Below are positions 41,754-50,719 of a stretch of 64,000 bases of DNA, piece by piece (the first letter of the stretch is position 1; each line of letters opens with the position of its first letter). The notes beneath the pieces are model-generated. The model ran no database searches. It was not told where the DNA came from and saw nothing but the letters and a program-made list of their open reading frames with translations. Both the position numbers and the translations under genes were made by a program. Source of the stretch: Bradyrhizobium sp. CCBAU 51765 (GTDB lineage Bacteria; Pseudomonadota; Alphaproteobacteria; Rhizobiales; Xanthobacteraceae); NCBI RefSeq assembly GCF_015291725.1, contig NZ_CP030038.1, positions 6,003,001-6,067,000 on the forward strand, in the 5' to 3' direction.

Positions 41754-42485
41754 CTAACCGATCGTCTGCAGCGCCGGAAATGTCTCGAGCAGCCAGATGC
41801 TCACATTCGAGACCGCGCCGGTGAGAAAGCCGATGCCGGTGATCACCATCAAGACGCCCATGGCGCGCTCGACATTGACGAGGTGGCCCTTCATGCGCGC
41901 GAACAGCGCGGAGAACTGTTCGATCATCAGCGCGGCGATCAGAAAGGGAATGCCGAGGCCCGCGGAATAGACCGCCAGCAGGCCGGCGCCCTTCGTCACC
42001 GTGGCTTCGGCTGCGGCGATCGAGAGGATCGCGGCAAGGATCGGGCCGATACAGGGCGTCCAGCCGAAGGCGAAAGCGAGGCCCATGATATAGGCGCCCC
42101 AGAGGCCGACCGGCTTGGGGATCGGCAGCCGTCCCTCGCGCATCAGGAGGCCGATGCGCGTCAGGCCGAGGAAATGCAGGCCCATGGCGATGATGACGAT
42201 GCCGGCGAGAATCGACAGCTCCGCCGACCAGGCGCGGATCAGCCCGCCGACCAGCGAAGCGCTGGCCCCGAGCGCCACGAACACCGTGGAAAAGCCGAGC
42301 ACGAACAGAAGCGCCGACATCAAGATCGCGCGCTTGGAGGCCGCGACCGGCTCGTCGCTTTCGACATGCTCGATCGTGGCGCCCGTCAGGTAGACCAGAT
42401 AGGGCGGAACCAGAGGCAGGACGCAAGGCGAGAGGAAGCTGACGAGGCCGGCAATCAGCGCCGCCGGGATCGAAACATTTTGCAT
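41754..42485 (-). CDS. ccdA: Cytochrome c biogenesis / thiol-disulfide transporter CcdA
   Basis: A 243-residue inner-membrane protein with six segments and the two redox-Cys motifs of the DsbD/CcdA family: FLSPCVLPLVPPYLVYLTG in helix 1 and GWTPCIGPILAAIL in helix 4. CcdA passes electrons from cytoplasmic thioredoxin to periplasmic partners for cytochrome c maturation. There is no partner thioredoxin-like gene beside it. Small GC-rich neighbours on both sides are unrelated. Confidence 0.92.
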   Translation of the reverse strand: MQNVSIPAALIAGLVSFLSPCVLPLVPPYLVYLTGATIEHVESDEPVAASKRAILMSALLFVLGFSTVFVALGASASLVGGLIRAWSAELSILAGIVIIAMGLHFLGLTRIGLLMREGRLPIPKPVGLWGAYIMGLAFAFGWTPCIGPILAAILSIAAAEATVTKGAGLLAVYSAGLGIPFLIAALMIEQFSALFARMKGHLVNVERAMGVLMVITGIGFLTGAVSNVSIWLLETFPALQTIG

Positions 42486-42693
42486 GATGCAGTCGAAGCC
42501 ATCTCAGGCACCGGTACGGCGCGCAAAAAAATGCACCCGGCCCGGAGCCGAACCGGCTCTGGTGTAGCCGATGGCTGAGAATGCGCAACAGAGGCGCACG
42601 AAAACCAGGGCTCCTCCCGATGCCATCCGTGATCACAGATGCGGCATCGGGACGCGCACAAACCTCGCCAAAAAGCGAGATTCGGCGGCGCGG

Positions 42694-42960
42694 CTACTTC
42701 ACCACGCGGAGCAGCGGACGCCGGGGCTGGTCCTGCGTCTGCTTGGAAGGGGTCGGCGGCTCGCTCGCAGCGCTCCGCAGCATTTCGTCGCACAGCGCCT
42801 TGAGGTCGGCACTGTCAATTCCTTTCAGCTTCATCCGCACGTCGAGGATGACAATGGACAGCATCTCGGCCGACTCGCGGTTGTTGCACTCGTTGAGAGC
42901 CCTGCGGCACTCCTCGAGCGTTCCCAGCACCAACTGCAACTGTTCGTCTGAATGCGACAC
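42694..42960 (-). CDS. Small hypothetical protein (88 aa)
   Basis: An 88-residue soluble, helical protein (SDEQLQLVLGTLEECRRALNECNNRESAEMLSIVILDVRMKLKGIDSADLKALCDEML) with a basic, Pro-rich tail. The GTG at 42960 follows GGAAAG; a longer frame to 43041 has no good site. No family was recognised, but the amphipathic helical pattern suggests a small regulatory or adaptor protein. The 483 bases between here and the LysR gene contain no further gene. Confidence 0.6.
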   Translation of the reverse strand: MSHSDEQLQLVLGTLEECRRALNECNNRESAEMLSIVILDVRMKLKGIDSADLKALCDEMLRSAASEPPTPSKQTQDQPRRPLLRVVK

Positions 42961-43357
42961 TTGCGTTCTTTCCGTTAACTCGGCCTGCGAGACGTATCTG
43001 TGGCGCCCCCCTTGGCCCGCATGGACGACCAAAGATAGCACGAGGCTACTGCGCCTCCGAACCTGATTTCAGCGTGTTTCTGCCGTGAGACCGTGGTTCC
43101 GGCCGCAGTCGCCCCGCAGCAGCATTGGCGATCGCCAAACTGGTCCGGGAGCAAACGTCTTGCGCGATGCGATCGATCCATCGCGTGAGACGGCATCTGC
43201 CTTCGCGCATGAAGTTCCATCACGGACAGCGCCGGCAATCCCGCAGCCATTTCACGGCTCGCAACGGAACTCACGCCAGATACCCCTCAGCCGGGCGATA
43301 GCCTGCCCCATCCCACCCCAAGACAGCACCCAAATACCGCCCACAAGTTGATAAGGA

Positions 43358-43378
43358 TGACGTTCAAAACTCGTCATT
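43358..43378. promoter_or_regulatory. Candidate LysR operator
   Basis: ATGACG, nine bases (TTCAAAACT), CGTCAT is a perfect 6-bp-arm dyad 66 bases before the LysR-type gene, with the T-N-A pattern expected for such regulators. It lies in the 42961-43443 gap. Confidence 0.35.
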
Positions 43379-43443
43379 CCCCAACCCGTCGTGGTTGTGG
43401 TTTGCGTCAGATTCTGCCAGTTTAGCTACCCAAAGGGAATTGT

Positions 43444-44493
43444 ATGCACTCCTTGGCGGAAAGGGGCGTTCCGCTGGAAGAACGCCCAAAGACAAATATC
43501 AGCGGCCTCTCCGATTGGGATGCGGCCCGCATTTTCCTGGAAGTCGTCCGATGCGGAAGTTTCCGCTCGGCGGCCGAACGCCTGTCGCTGTCGATCAACG
43601 CGGTCCGCCGCCGGATCGATGATTTCGAGCGTCAGACCGGCACCACCCTGTTCACCCGCGACGTTCACGGCACCCATCTGACCGACGAAGGTGCGATGGT
43701 AGTCTCCGCCGTCGAGCGCATGGAGGCCGCGGCCTTCGACGTGCTGCGGACCAGCGATTCGACCGCCAACGTCCTGTCCGGCGAGGTCCGCGTCGCCGTC
43801 ACCGAAGGCCTCGGGACGTTCTGGCTCGCCCCGCGGCTGGTCGAATTCCAGCAGGCCTATCCGAAGATCCTGGTCGACCTGCATTGCGCGATGCGCTCGG
43901 CCGACGTCTCCCGCCACGAGGCCGACGTCGCCATCCATCTGTCGCGTCCCTCTGCGCTCGACGTCAAGCTGGTGCGGCTCGGCCGCATGCACCTGATGTT
44001 CTGGGCCTCCGAGAAATACATCGCAAAGCATGGCGCGCCGCGCTCGGCGGCGGAATTGATCAAGCACCGCCTGGTGCTGCAATTCGCCGACCAGCTTGCC
44101 GCCAAGGAGACATTCGAGGGCTTCTTCCCCGGCGTTTCGGAGCGCGACCTCCTGGTCATGAAGACCAACGTCTCAAGCGCCAACTACTGGGCGGTCGCGA
44201 ATGGCGCCGGCATAGGCGTATTCCCGAGCTATGCCATTGCGCTTGGCGGGAAGTTGATTCCACTGGAGGTCGAGCTGAACCGACCGCTGGATATCTGGCT
44301 GTCCTACCATCCCGGTAGCGGCCGCATTCCCCGCGTGCGGCACATGATTGACTGGCTGATCGACGCTTTCAATCCGGCTCGCTTCCCGTGGTTTAAGGAA
44401 GAGTTCGTGCACCCGCATGAATTCAAGGACTCGTATATGGGCGAACCCCTGACCCAGCTCTTCGGGGGATTTTCAACCGAAGAACAAAGGTGA
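43444..44493 (+). CDS. LysR-family transcriptional regulator
   Basis: A 349-residue regulator. The helix-turn-helix is WDAARIFLEVVRCGSFRSAAERLSLSINAVRRRIDDFERQTGTTLFTRD (residues about 24-73), followed by a two-lobe effector domain (GEVRVAVTEGLGTFWLAPRLVEFQQAYP, then ADVAIHLSRPSALDVKLVRLGRMHLMFWASE). It carries an N-terminal extension of about 20 residues and a C-terminal tail of about 45 residues, longer than usual for LysR. Its stop lies eight bases before the ATG of an XRE regulator, an uncommon operon of two unlike regulators. Target and effector are unknown. Confidence 0.87.
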   Translation: MHSLAERGVPLEERPKTNISGLSDWDAARIFLEVVRCGSFRSAAERLSLSINAVRRRIDDFERQTGTTLFTRDVHGTHLTDEGAMVVSAVERMEAAAFDVLRTSDSTANVLSGEVRVAVTEGLGTFWLAPRLVEFQQAYPKILVDLHCAMRSADVSRHEADVAIHLSRPSALDVKLVRLGRMHLMFWASEKYIAKHGAPRSAAELIKHRLVLQFADQLAAKETFEGFFPGVSERDLLVMKTNVSSANYWAVANGAGIGVFPSYAIALGGKLIPLEVELNRPLDIWLSYHPGSGRIPRVRHMIDWLIDAFNPARFPWFKEEFVHPHEFKDSYMGEPLTQLFGGFSTEEQR

Positions 44494-44501
44494 GAACAGA
44501 G

Positions 44502-44894
44502 ATGAAAGCAGCGGCCAAAAGAATGAAGCAGCGCAGTGCCGGCAAGCCGGACATCGAGCTTGGCAAGCGGATCCGTCTGCGGCGCGTCGAGATGAAGATC
44601 TCGCAGGCCGAGCTCGGCGAGAAGCTGGGTGTCAGCTTCCAGCAGGTTCAGAAGTACGAGAAGGGCGTCAATCGCGTCGGCGCGGCTCGGCTTCAGCAGA
44701 TCGCCTCCGCCCTCGATGTGCCCGTGACCTTCTTCTACGACGGCGACAACAAGGCCCGCGAGGTCGAGAGCCTGCTCTTCCTCGACTCCGCCTTCAGCCT
44801 TCGCCTGCTGCGCGCCTACAGCAAGATCAAGGACCAGACGGTGCAGCGTCAGCTCGTCTCGCTGATGGAATCGATCGCGGCGAACGAGAGCTGA
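44502..44894 (+). CDS. XRE-family helix-turn-helix regulator
   Basis: A 130-residue protein with an HTH_3 domain (LGKRIRLRRVEMKISQAELGEKLGVSFQQVQKYEKGVNRVGAARLQQIASALDVPVTFFYD, about 20-80) and a C-terminal helical region (SLLFLDSAFSLRLLRAYSKIKDQTVQRQLVSLMESIA), a layout common in rhizobial chromosomally encoded XRE regulators. The ATG at 44502 follows AGGTGAGAACAG. An in-frame GTG at 44490 overlaps the LysR stop and is the alternative. It is coupled to the LysR gene and ends in tandem hairpins. Confidence 0.85.
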   Translation: MKAAAKRMKQRSAGKPDIELGKRIRLRRVEMKISQAELGEKLGVSFQQVQKYEKGVNRVGAARLQQIASALDVPVTFFYDGDNKAREVESLLFLDSAFSLRLLRAYSKIKDQTVQRQLVSLMESIAANES

Positions 44895-44963
44895 GGCCGA
44901 TCGTCGGCCTGGCCTTTACGGCCGATGTTCAATCCGCCGCGCCGCAGATGCGCGGCCGGATTG
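44894..44963 (+). terminator. Tandem hairpins after the XRE gene
   Basis: AGGCCGA-TCG-TCGGCCT (44894-44910) starts at the last base of the XRE stop codon. It is followed by CAATCCG CCGCGC / GCGCGG C CGGATTG (44930-44963), a 13-pair stem with one bulge and a 7-base loop. Neither has a U-run, so termination is probable but not certain. The remaining gap to 45176 shows no gene. Confidence 0.5.
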
Positions 44964-45176
44964 GACGAGATCCGACGGGATATCTCTGTGCCCGCGCGCA
45001 TGCGCGCGGCCCGTTTTGGGCGGCCCGGCCGCCCTTTGGTGGTTTGCCGCCATTCGTCGGACTTTGCGCCATGCAATCCCAGCACAGGCGGATGCAAGCT
45101 CTCCTCCCCTGCGCCGGTTGACCACGGCAGCGGCGACGCCGCACATTGCGCTCGGCCACCGACAAGCGAGCGCGCG

Positions 45177-45998
45177 ATGCCCGACATTTCCAGCACGACC
45201 GGAACTCCTTACGCCGACGGCAAGATCGTCAAGCACTCGGCCGATGGTGTCGGCGTGGTCACCTTCAACAATCCCGACAAGCGCAATGCGATGTCGCTGG
45301 AGATGTGGGAGGGATTTGGCGAGGCGCTGGCGGCCCTGCGCGACGACGACACCGTGCGCGTCGTGATCCTGCGCGGCGCCGGCGGCAAGGCGTTCGTCTC
45401 GGGCGCCGACATCAGCCAGTTCGAGAAGGTCCGGCACAATGCAGCGGCGTCGGAGGAGTACGCCAGGCGCAGCGCCGCCCAGCGCGCGCTGCTCGCCGAC
45501 TATCCCAAGCCGACCATCGCCTGCATCGACGGCTATTGCCTTGGCGGCGGCATGCAGGTCGCGATGCTCGCCGACATCCGCCTCGCCTCGCACGGCAGCC
45601 AGTTCGGCATTCCCGCAGCCAGGCTCGGCATCGCCTACGGCTATGACGGCTTGCGGCATCTGGTGTCGCTGGTCGGCCCAGCCTGGGCGCGGCTTCTGAT
45701 GTACACGGGCATGCGGATCGATTCCGCCGAGGCGCTGCGCATCGGTCTCGTCGAGCGCCTGTTCCCGACGGACGAGCTCTGGGGCGAGACCATGACGATC
45801 GCCGCGACGATCGCGCAAAACGCCCCGCTCGCGATCAAGGCCGCCAAGATCACCATCGCGCAGGTGCTGAAGGACGAAAGCGCGCGCGACATGGAGGCGA
45901 TCAAGGCGATCGGCAACGCCTGCATGGACTCGGAGGATTTCCGCGAGGGCCGGCAGGCCTTCATGGAGAAGCGCAAGCCGCAGTTCCGGGGTCGCTGA
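45177..45998 (+). CDS. Enoyl-CoA hydratase/isomerase family protein
   Basis: A 273-residue crotonase-fold enzyme. The oxyanion-hole segments are GGKAFVSGADISQFE and IDGYCLGGGMQVAMLADIRLAS; the usual catalytic Glu positions in IPAARLGIAYGYDGLRHLV are not conserved as in classical hydratases (the first is Ala/Arg-rich, the second is Gly/Tyr), so it may be an isomerase, decarboxylase or lyase of the superfamily. A longer in-frame upstream region (from 44925) is Arg/Pro-rich and probably not translated. No adjacent beta-oxidation genes identify the substrate. Confidence 0.82.
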   Translation: MPDISSTTGTPYADGKIVKHSADGVGVVTFNNPDKRNAMSLEMWEGFGEALAALRDDDTVRVVILRGAGGKAFVSGADISQFEKVRHNAAASEEYARRSAAQRALLADYPKPTIACIDGYCLGGGMQVAMLADIRLASHGSQFGIPAARLGIAYGYDGLRHLVSLVGPAWARLLMYTGMRIDSAEALRIGLVERLFPTDELWGETMTIAATIAQNAPLAIKAAKITIAQVLKDESARDMEAIKAIGNACMDSEDFREGRQAFMEKRKPQFRGR

Positions 45999-46102
45999 AG
46001 CTGAACCGGCGTTCAGGTAGATTAAATTCCTCGTGCAACTTTACGCAACCGCAACCACTTGATGTCGCGAAAGTTCTCCCGCCACCAACGAGGGAGATTA
46101 CG

Positions 46103-46384
46103 ATGACACTGAAATCTGCTGTTCTTGGTCTGGCTGCCGTCGGCGGTGTGGCCCTCGCGTCGGGACCGGCCCTCGCGGCAATGCCCAACGGCATCCCGCA
46201 GGCGGACAAGATTGCAAGCGGTCCGTCCGCCGACGTCGAGCAGGTGCGTTGGGTGTGTAACCCCTGGGGCCGCTGCTGGTGGCGCCCGAACTATTATCGC
46301 GCCTACGGCTATTACGGCGGCCCGCGCTTCTACGGCCCGCGCCCGTGGGGCTGGCGTCATCACCATCACTGGCGCCGCTGGTAA
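46103..46384 (+). CDS. Small secreted Trp/Tyr/Arg-rich protein
   Basis: A 93-residue protein: Sec signal (LKSAVLGLAAVGGVALASGPALA, about residues 3-25), a short linker, then VRWVCNPWGRCWWRPNYYRAYGYYGGPR and a His/Trp/Arg-rich end. The mature part has a Cys pair (CNPWGRC) that may form a disulfide. GAGGGAG precedes the ATG and a strong terminator follows, so it is a single-gene transcript. Related small peptides appear often in Bradyrhizobium, but their function is unknown; binding of metal or envelope polymers is a guess. Confidence 0.8.
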   Translation: MTLKSAVLGLAAVGGVALASGPALAAMPNGIPQADKIASGPSADVEQVRWVCNPWGRCWWRPNYYRAYGYYGGPRFYGPRPWGWRHHHHWRRW

Positions 46385-46390
46385 AACGAC

Positions 46391-46415
46391 GGGGGGGCCC
46401 GCGGGCCCCCTTTTT
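46391..46415 (+). terminator. Rho-independent terminator
   Basis: GGGGGGCCC GC GGGCCCCC followed by TTTTT, seven bases after the stop of the small secreted protein. This is the strongest rightward intrinsic terminator I see in the window. Confidence 0.9.
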
Positions 46416-46421
46416 CCTTGA

Positions 46422-47501
46422 TTACAGTGCCCCCAGCACGGCCTTCGTAATTTCCGCCGTGCCGTTGCTGCCGCCGAACTCCATCGGCTTGATGCCGCCG
46501 GCATAGACCTGGTCCACCGCGCGCTCGATGGTCTCGCCCGCCTCGGCCGCGCTCTCGATGCCGTGCTTGTCGGCGAGCCAGTCCAGCATCATCGCCGCAG
46601 ACAAGATCATGCCGGTCGGATTGGCCTTGCCCTGTCCCATGATGTCAGGCGCGGTGCCGTGGCACGGCTGGAACACCGCGTACTTGTCGCCGATGTCGGC
46701 CGAGGGCGCCATGCCGAGGCCACCGATCAGGCTGGCGGTGATGTCGGAGACGATGTCGCCGAACATGTTCTCCATCACCATCACGTCGAAATCCCAGGGA
46801 CGCTTCACCAGCATCGCCGAGCAGGCATCGACATAGAGACGGTCGGTCTTCACCTCGGGATGCTTCCTGGCGATCTCGTCGAAGATGCCGCGGAAGAAGG
46901 CAAACGCCTTGAACACGTTCGCCTTGTCGACGCAGGTGAGCGCACCGGGTTTGCCGCGCGCCTTGCGCCGCTCGGCGAGGCGGAACGAGAACTCGAACAG
47001 GCGCTCGGACGTCTTGCGGGTGATCACCAGGGTCTCGCGCGCGTCCTCATGGGTGACGACGCCCTTGCCCATCGAGGCGAACAGGCCTTCGGTCGATTCC
47101 CGGATGACGACGAGATCGATGCCACGCCGGTCGGCACCGACGATCGGGCTCGGCACGCCCGGAATGAGCCGCGCCGGACGCACGCCGGCATAGAGATCGA
47201 AGATGAAGCGCAGCTCGATCTGCGGCGCGATCTCGGTATTATCAGGATAGCGCACCGACGGCAGCCCGCAAGCCCCGAGCAGGATCGCATCCGCCTCCTC
47301 GCACAGCCTGATCGTGGTGTCCGGCATCGACTTGCCGGTGGCGAGATAATTGTTGGCCCCGGCCGGCGCCTCGGTGAAGCGGAAGCGCAGGCCGGATTTT
47401 TCGCCGACCTTGCGCAGCACCTCGAGCGCCGGCGCCATGACTTCGGGACCGATGCCGTCACCGGCGAGCACGGCGATGTGGAAGGCGTTGTTTGCGGACA
47501 T
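46422..47501 (-). CDS. Isocitrate/isopropylmalate dehydrogenase family protein
   Basis: A 359-residue NAD-dependent beta-hydroxyacid oxidative decarboxylase. LAGDGIGPEV, VIRESTEGLFASMG, NMFGDIVSDITASLIGGLGMAPSADIG and FQPCHGTAPDIMGQGKANP (with the metal-binding Asp residues) are visible. The substrate-specificity loop differs from canonical 3-isopropylmalate dehydrogenase LeuB, so tartrate or another malate analogue is possible. I chose the ATG at 47501 after CAGGAATCCC. It lies beside an alcohol dehydrogenase gene on the same strand, with a family B repeat between them. Confidence 0.82.
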   Translation of the reverse strand: MSANNAFHIAVLAGDGIGPEVMAPALEVLRKVGEKSGLRFRFTEAPAGANNYLATGKSMPDTTIRLCEEADAILLGACGLPSVRYPDNTEIAPQIELRFIFDLYAGVRPARLIPGVPSPIVGADRRGIDLVVIRESTEGLFASMGKGVVTHEDARETLVITRKTSERLFEFSFRLAERRKARGKPGALTCVDKANVFKAFAFFRGIFDEIARKHPEVKTDRLYVDACSAMLVKRPWDFDVMVMENMFGDIVSDITASLIGGLGMAPSADIGDKYAVFQPCHGTAPDIMGQGKANPTGMILSAAMMLDWLADKHGIESAAEAGETIERAVDQVYAGGIKPMEFGGSNGTAEITKAVLGAL

Positions 47502-47519
47502 GGGATTCCTGTAGGGATG

Positions 47520-47601
47520 CGTCATCCCGGGGCGGCTCGAAGAGCCGAACCCGGGATCTCGAGATTCCGGGTTCGGTCCTGTGGACCGCCCCGGAATGAC
47601 G
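47520..47601. repeat. Palindromic intergenic repeat, family B copy 2
   Basis: CGTCATCCCGGGGCGGCTCG... opening, interior CCCGGGATCTCGAGATTCCGGG, closing GCCCCGGAATGACGG. It fills the gap between two leftward genes. Confidence 0.85.
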
Positions 47602-47608
47602 GAAGAAG

Positions 47609-48676
47609 CTACGGCGTCAGCACGGTACGCCCGACCACCGCGCCCTGCTGCAATTGCAGCAGCGCATCGTTGGCCTTGGCTAGCGGTTGCCGCGTCACCG
47701 GGATCGGCGGCACCTTCTTGGTTCGCACGAGCTCGAGCAGTTCCTGCGTCTCGCGCAGATTGCCGACGTAGCTGCCCTGGATCGTCACCGCCTTGATCGG
47801 TATCAGCGGCAGCGCCCAGGTCGCACCACCGCCGAACAGGCCGACGATGACGAGCTTGCCGCCCTTGGTCAGGCAGTCGAAACCGAGTTGCGTCGTCGCG
47901 GCATTGCCGACCAGATCAATCACGGCACGGATCGGCCCGCCCGCCTTCTTGGCGAGTTGCTCGAGCGCATCCGGCGCCTTGGGATCGACGGTCGCCAGCG
48001 CGCCGGCCTTCTCGGCCGCCTCGCGCTTCCTCGCGTCGATATCGACCATGATCGCGCCCTTGCCGCCCATGGCCTTGAGCAGCGATAGCGCCATCAGGCC
48101 GAGGCCGCCGGCACCGAACATCACGATCGGCGTGTCGAAATACTGCTCGACCTTCTTCAGCGCGCTATAGGTGGTGACGCCCGAGCAGGCATAAGGAGCG
48201 GTCGTCGCGGGATCGAGCCCCCGGAGGTTGAGCAGGTAGCGCGGATGCGGCACCAGCATGTGGTCGGAATAGCCGCCATCGCAATAGACGCCGAGCGAGC
48301 GCGGCGTCAGGCACATGTTCTCGTCACCGGCAAGGCATGTGGGGCACTTGCCGCAGCCGATCCAGGGATAGACCAGGCCGACGTCGCCGAGCTTGAGATC
48401 GCCCTGATCGGTCGGCTTCACATCGGGGCCGAAAGCCAGAATCTCGCCGACCGTCTCGTGGCCCATCGTGAGCGGCAGGTTGATGCCGCGGTCCTTCAGT
48501 GACAACGGCTTGCGGCCATGGCCGAGATCGTAACCGCCTTCCCAGATGTGGAGGTCGCTGTGGCAGACGCCGGCGGCCTTCACCTTGATCAGCACCTGCG
48601 TGCCCGATGGCTGCGGCGTCGCCTCGTCGAACTCCTGCAGCGGCGCCTTGAAATCGGCAACCTTGAAACTCTTCAT
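47609..48676 (-). CDS. Zinc-dependent alcohol dehydrogenase (MDR family)
   Basis: A 355-residue enzyme with catalytic zinc ligands in GVCHSDLHIWEGGYD and GHETVGEI, and the structural-zinc lobe GCGKCPTCLAGDENMC. The NAD-binding loop is MFGAGGLGLMALSLL. GGGAGGACGCC precedes the ATG at 48676. It resembles secondary or aromatic alcohol dehydrogenases more than class III. It is probably independent of the upstream peptide transporter operon, whose last stop is at 48759. Substrate unknown. Confidence 0.87.
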   Translation of the reverse strand: MKSFKVADFKAPLQEFDEATPQPSGTQVLIKVKAAGVCHSDLHIWEGGYDLGHGRKPLSLKDRGINLPLTMGHETVGEILAFGPDVKPTDQGDLKLGDVGLVYPWIGCGKCPTCLAGDENMCLTPRSLGVYCDGGYSDHMLVPHPRYLLNLRGLDPATTAPYACSGVTTYSALKKVEQYFDTPIVMFGAGGLGLMALSLLKAMGGKGAIMVDIDARKREAAEKAGALATVDPKAPDALEQLAKKAGGPIRAVIDLVGNAATTQLGFDCLTKGGKLVIVGLFGGGATWALPLIPIKAVTIQGSYVGNLRETQELLELVRTKKVPPIPVTRQPLAKANDALLQLQQGAVVGRTVLTP

Positions 48677-48758
48677 TGGCGTCCTCCCGGAATGCTTCTC
48701 GTTCCTGCGCAGCATGCCATGACCGGCGAGACGAGACAAACCCGGGAGCGGTCTTAGT

Positions 48759-49730
48759 TCAGGCCAGCGGATGATGGCAAGCCACGAACTGGCCGGGTCC
48801 GATCTGGCGCAACGCGGGTATCTCCGCGCTGCATCGCTGATCGGCGCGCGGGCAGCGGGTGCGGAAGCGGCAGCCGGACGGCGGCGCAATCGGCGATGGC
48901 GGCTCGCCTGTCGCCACGCTCTCGGCGGGCCGAACGTCCGGATCGGGCACCGGGATCGCCTGCAACAACAGCGCTGTATACGGATGGGCGGGCCTCGCGA
49001 ACAACTGCTCGGACGGCGCAACCTCGCAGAGCCGGCCGAGATACATCACCGCGACGCGGTCGCTGACCGCTTTGACCACCGCGAGGTCATGCGCGATGAA
49101 CAACAGCGTCAGCCCGAAGCGCGCCTTCATCTCCTCCAGCAAATTGAGGATCTGCGCGCGGATGGAGACGTCGAGCGCCGAGACCGGCTCGTCGCAGACG
49201 ATGAACTCGGGGTGGAGCACCAGCGCTCGCGCGATGCAGATGCGCTGGCATTGACCGCCGGAGAACTCGTGCGGCAGACGGCCCGCCACGAGATCGGGAT
49301 CGAGCCCGACCGCGGAGAGCACCTCGTGAACCCGCCGCTTGCGCTCGGCGGCATCCTTGACGCCGGCAATGATCAGCGGCTCGGCAACGATGTCGCCGAT
49401 GCGACGGCGCGGATTGAGCGAGGCGATCGGATCCTGGAAGATCAGCTGCACCCGGCGGCGCATCCTGCGCAGCGCCTCGCCTTCCATGGCCGTGAGATCC
49501 TGGCCGTCGAACATCACGCGACCGGATTTGGCGCGGCGTAGCTGCAGCAGCGCGCGCCCGAGCGTCGACTTGCCGCAGCCGGATTCGCCGACCAGCCCCA
49601 GCGTCTCACCGCGCGCGACCTGAAGGCTGACGCCGGAGACGGCATGAACCGTCTTGTTGCCGAGACCATATTCGACCACGAGATCGTCGACGCTCAGAAG
49701 CGGCGCGGGGCGCACAGCAAGCTGCATCAT
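48759..49730 (-). CDS. Peptide ABC transporter ATP-binding protein (OppF/DppF type)
   Basis: A 323-residue ATPase, last gene of the operon. Walker A GESGCGKSTLGRA, signature FSGGQCQRICIA, Walker B FIVCDEPVSALD, H-loop IAHDLAV. The C-terminal GCRFRTRCPRADQRC segment is the Opp/Dpp-type Cys-containing extension that can hold an Fe-S cluster in relatives. Its ATG overlaps the stop of the OppD-type gene by four bases. Confidence 0.92.
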   Translation of the reverse strand: MMQLAVRPAPLLSVDDLVVEYGLGNKTVHAVSGVSLQVARGETLGLVGESGCGKSTLGRALLQLRRAKSGRVMFDGQDLTAMEGEALRRMRRRVQLIFQDPIASLNPRRRIGDIVAEPLIIAGVKDAAERKRRVHEVLSAVGLDPDLVAGRLPHEFSGGQCQRICIARALVLHPEFIVCDEPVSALDVSIRAQILNLLEEMKARFGLTLLFIAHDLAVVKAVSDRVAVMYLGRLCEVAPSEQLFARPAHPYTALLLQAIPVPDPDVRPAESVATGEPPSPIAPPSGCRFRTRCPRADQRCSAEIPALRQIGPGQFVACHHPLA

Positions 49731-50719
49731 GCCTCGATCCCCTCCGCCATCCGGATCGGGTGGAAGCAGGCATAGAGATGTCCCGGCATCTCGGCGCTGG
49801 TCAGGACCGGTTTGGCTTCATGACAGCGACCGCTGGCGTAATTGCAGCGCGGCGCGAAGGAGCAGCCCTTCAGCGGCCGTGTCGGATCGGGCGGACGGCC
49901 GGAGATCGCCGGCAGCGGCGTATGCGGGACGGCATCCAGCTTCGGGATCGCCGCCAGCAACGCCTCGGTGTAGGGCATGTGCATGCGCTTGAACAACGCC
50001 GAGGTCGGCGCACGCTCCACCACCCTGCCCGCATACATCACCGCGACCTCGTCGGCACGGCCGGCGACGACGCCTAGATCGTGGGTGATGATGATCATGG
50101 CCATATGCCGGCGGCCCTGCTCGCGCGCGAGCAGATCGAGAATCTGCGCCTGGATGGTGACGTCGAGGGCGGTGGTGGGCTCGTCCGCGATCAGCAGTTT
50201 CGGCTCGCAGGACAGCGCGATCGCGATCGCGATGCGCTGGCGCATGCCGCCCGAGCATTGATGCGGATATTGCGCGAGGCGCTGCTCCGGCGCGGGAATG
50301 CCGACGGCCGCGAGCAGCTCGATGCTGCGCTTGCGCGCCGCCGGGGCATCCAGCTCCAGGTGCTCCTGGATCGTCTCCATCAATTGCGTGCCGATGGTCA
50401 GCACCGGATTGAGCGAGGTCATGGGATCCTGGAAGACGACCGCGAGATCGCGCCCGCGCAGGCGACGCAGGCTGTCAGGCGCGAGCCGCACCAGATCCTG
50501 GCCGTCGAACATCACGCGGCCCGTGAGCTTTGCCTTCTTCGGCAGCAGCTGAAGGACCGCGCGCGACAGCATGGTCTTGCCGCAACCGGATTCGCCGACG
50601 ATGCCGAGGGTGCGGCCCGCCTCCAGCGACAGATCGACATGATCCACGGCGCGCAGATTGCCACGCGGGGTCGGCAGCTCGACCGCGACGTCCTCGATCG
50701 TCAGCAGCGGCGCGCTCAC
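49727..50719 (-). CDS. Peptide ABC transporter ATP-binding protein (OppD/DppD type)
   Basis: A 330-residue ATPase with Walker A GESGCGKTMLSRA, signature CSGGMRQRIAI, Walker B LLIADEPTTALD and the Cys-containing C-terminal extension (GCSFAPRCNYASGRC). It pairs with the OppF-type protein to energise the permeases. Start and stop overlap both neighbouring genes by four bases, showing tight coupling. Confidence 0.92.
   Translation of the reverse strand: MSAPLLTIEDVAVELPTPRGNLRAVDHVDLSLEAGRTLGIVGESGCGKTMLSRAVLQLLPKKAKLTGRVMFDGQDLVRLAPDSLRRLRGRDLAVVFQDPMTSLNPVLTIGTQLMETIQEHLELDAPAARKRSIELLAAVGIPAPEQRLAQYPHQCSGGMRQRIAIAIALSCEPKLLIADEPTTALDVTIQAQILDLLAREQGRRHMAMIIITHDLGVVAGRADEVAVMYAGRVVERAPTSALFKRMHMPYTEALLAAIPKLDAVPHTPLPAISGRPPDPTRPLKGCSFAPRCNYASGRCHEAKPVLTSAEMPGHLYACFHPIRMAEGIEA

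Noticed and set aside
44925..45176. Longer N-terminus for the enoyl-CoA hydratase
   Set aside because: The upstream in-frame part is Arg/Pro/Ser-rich without family similarity, and the protein domain begins just after the ATG at 45177.
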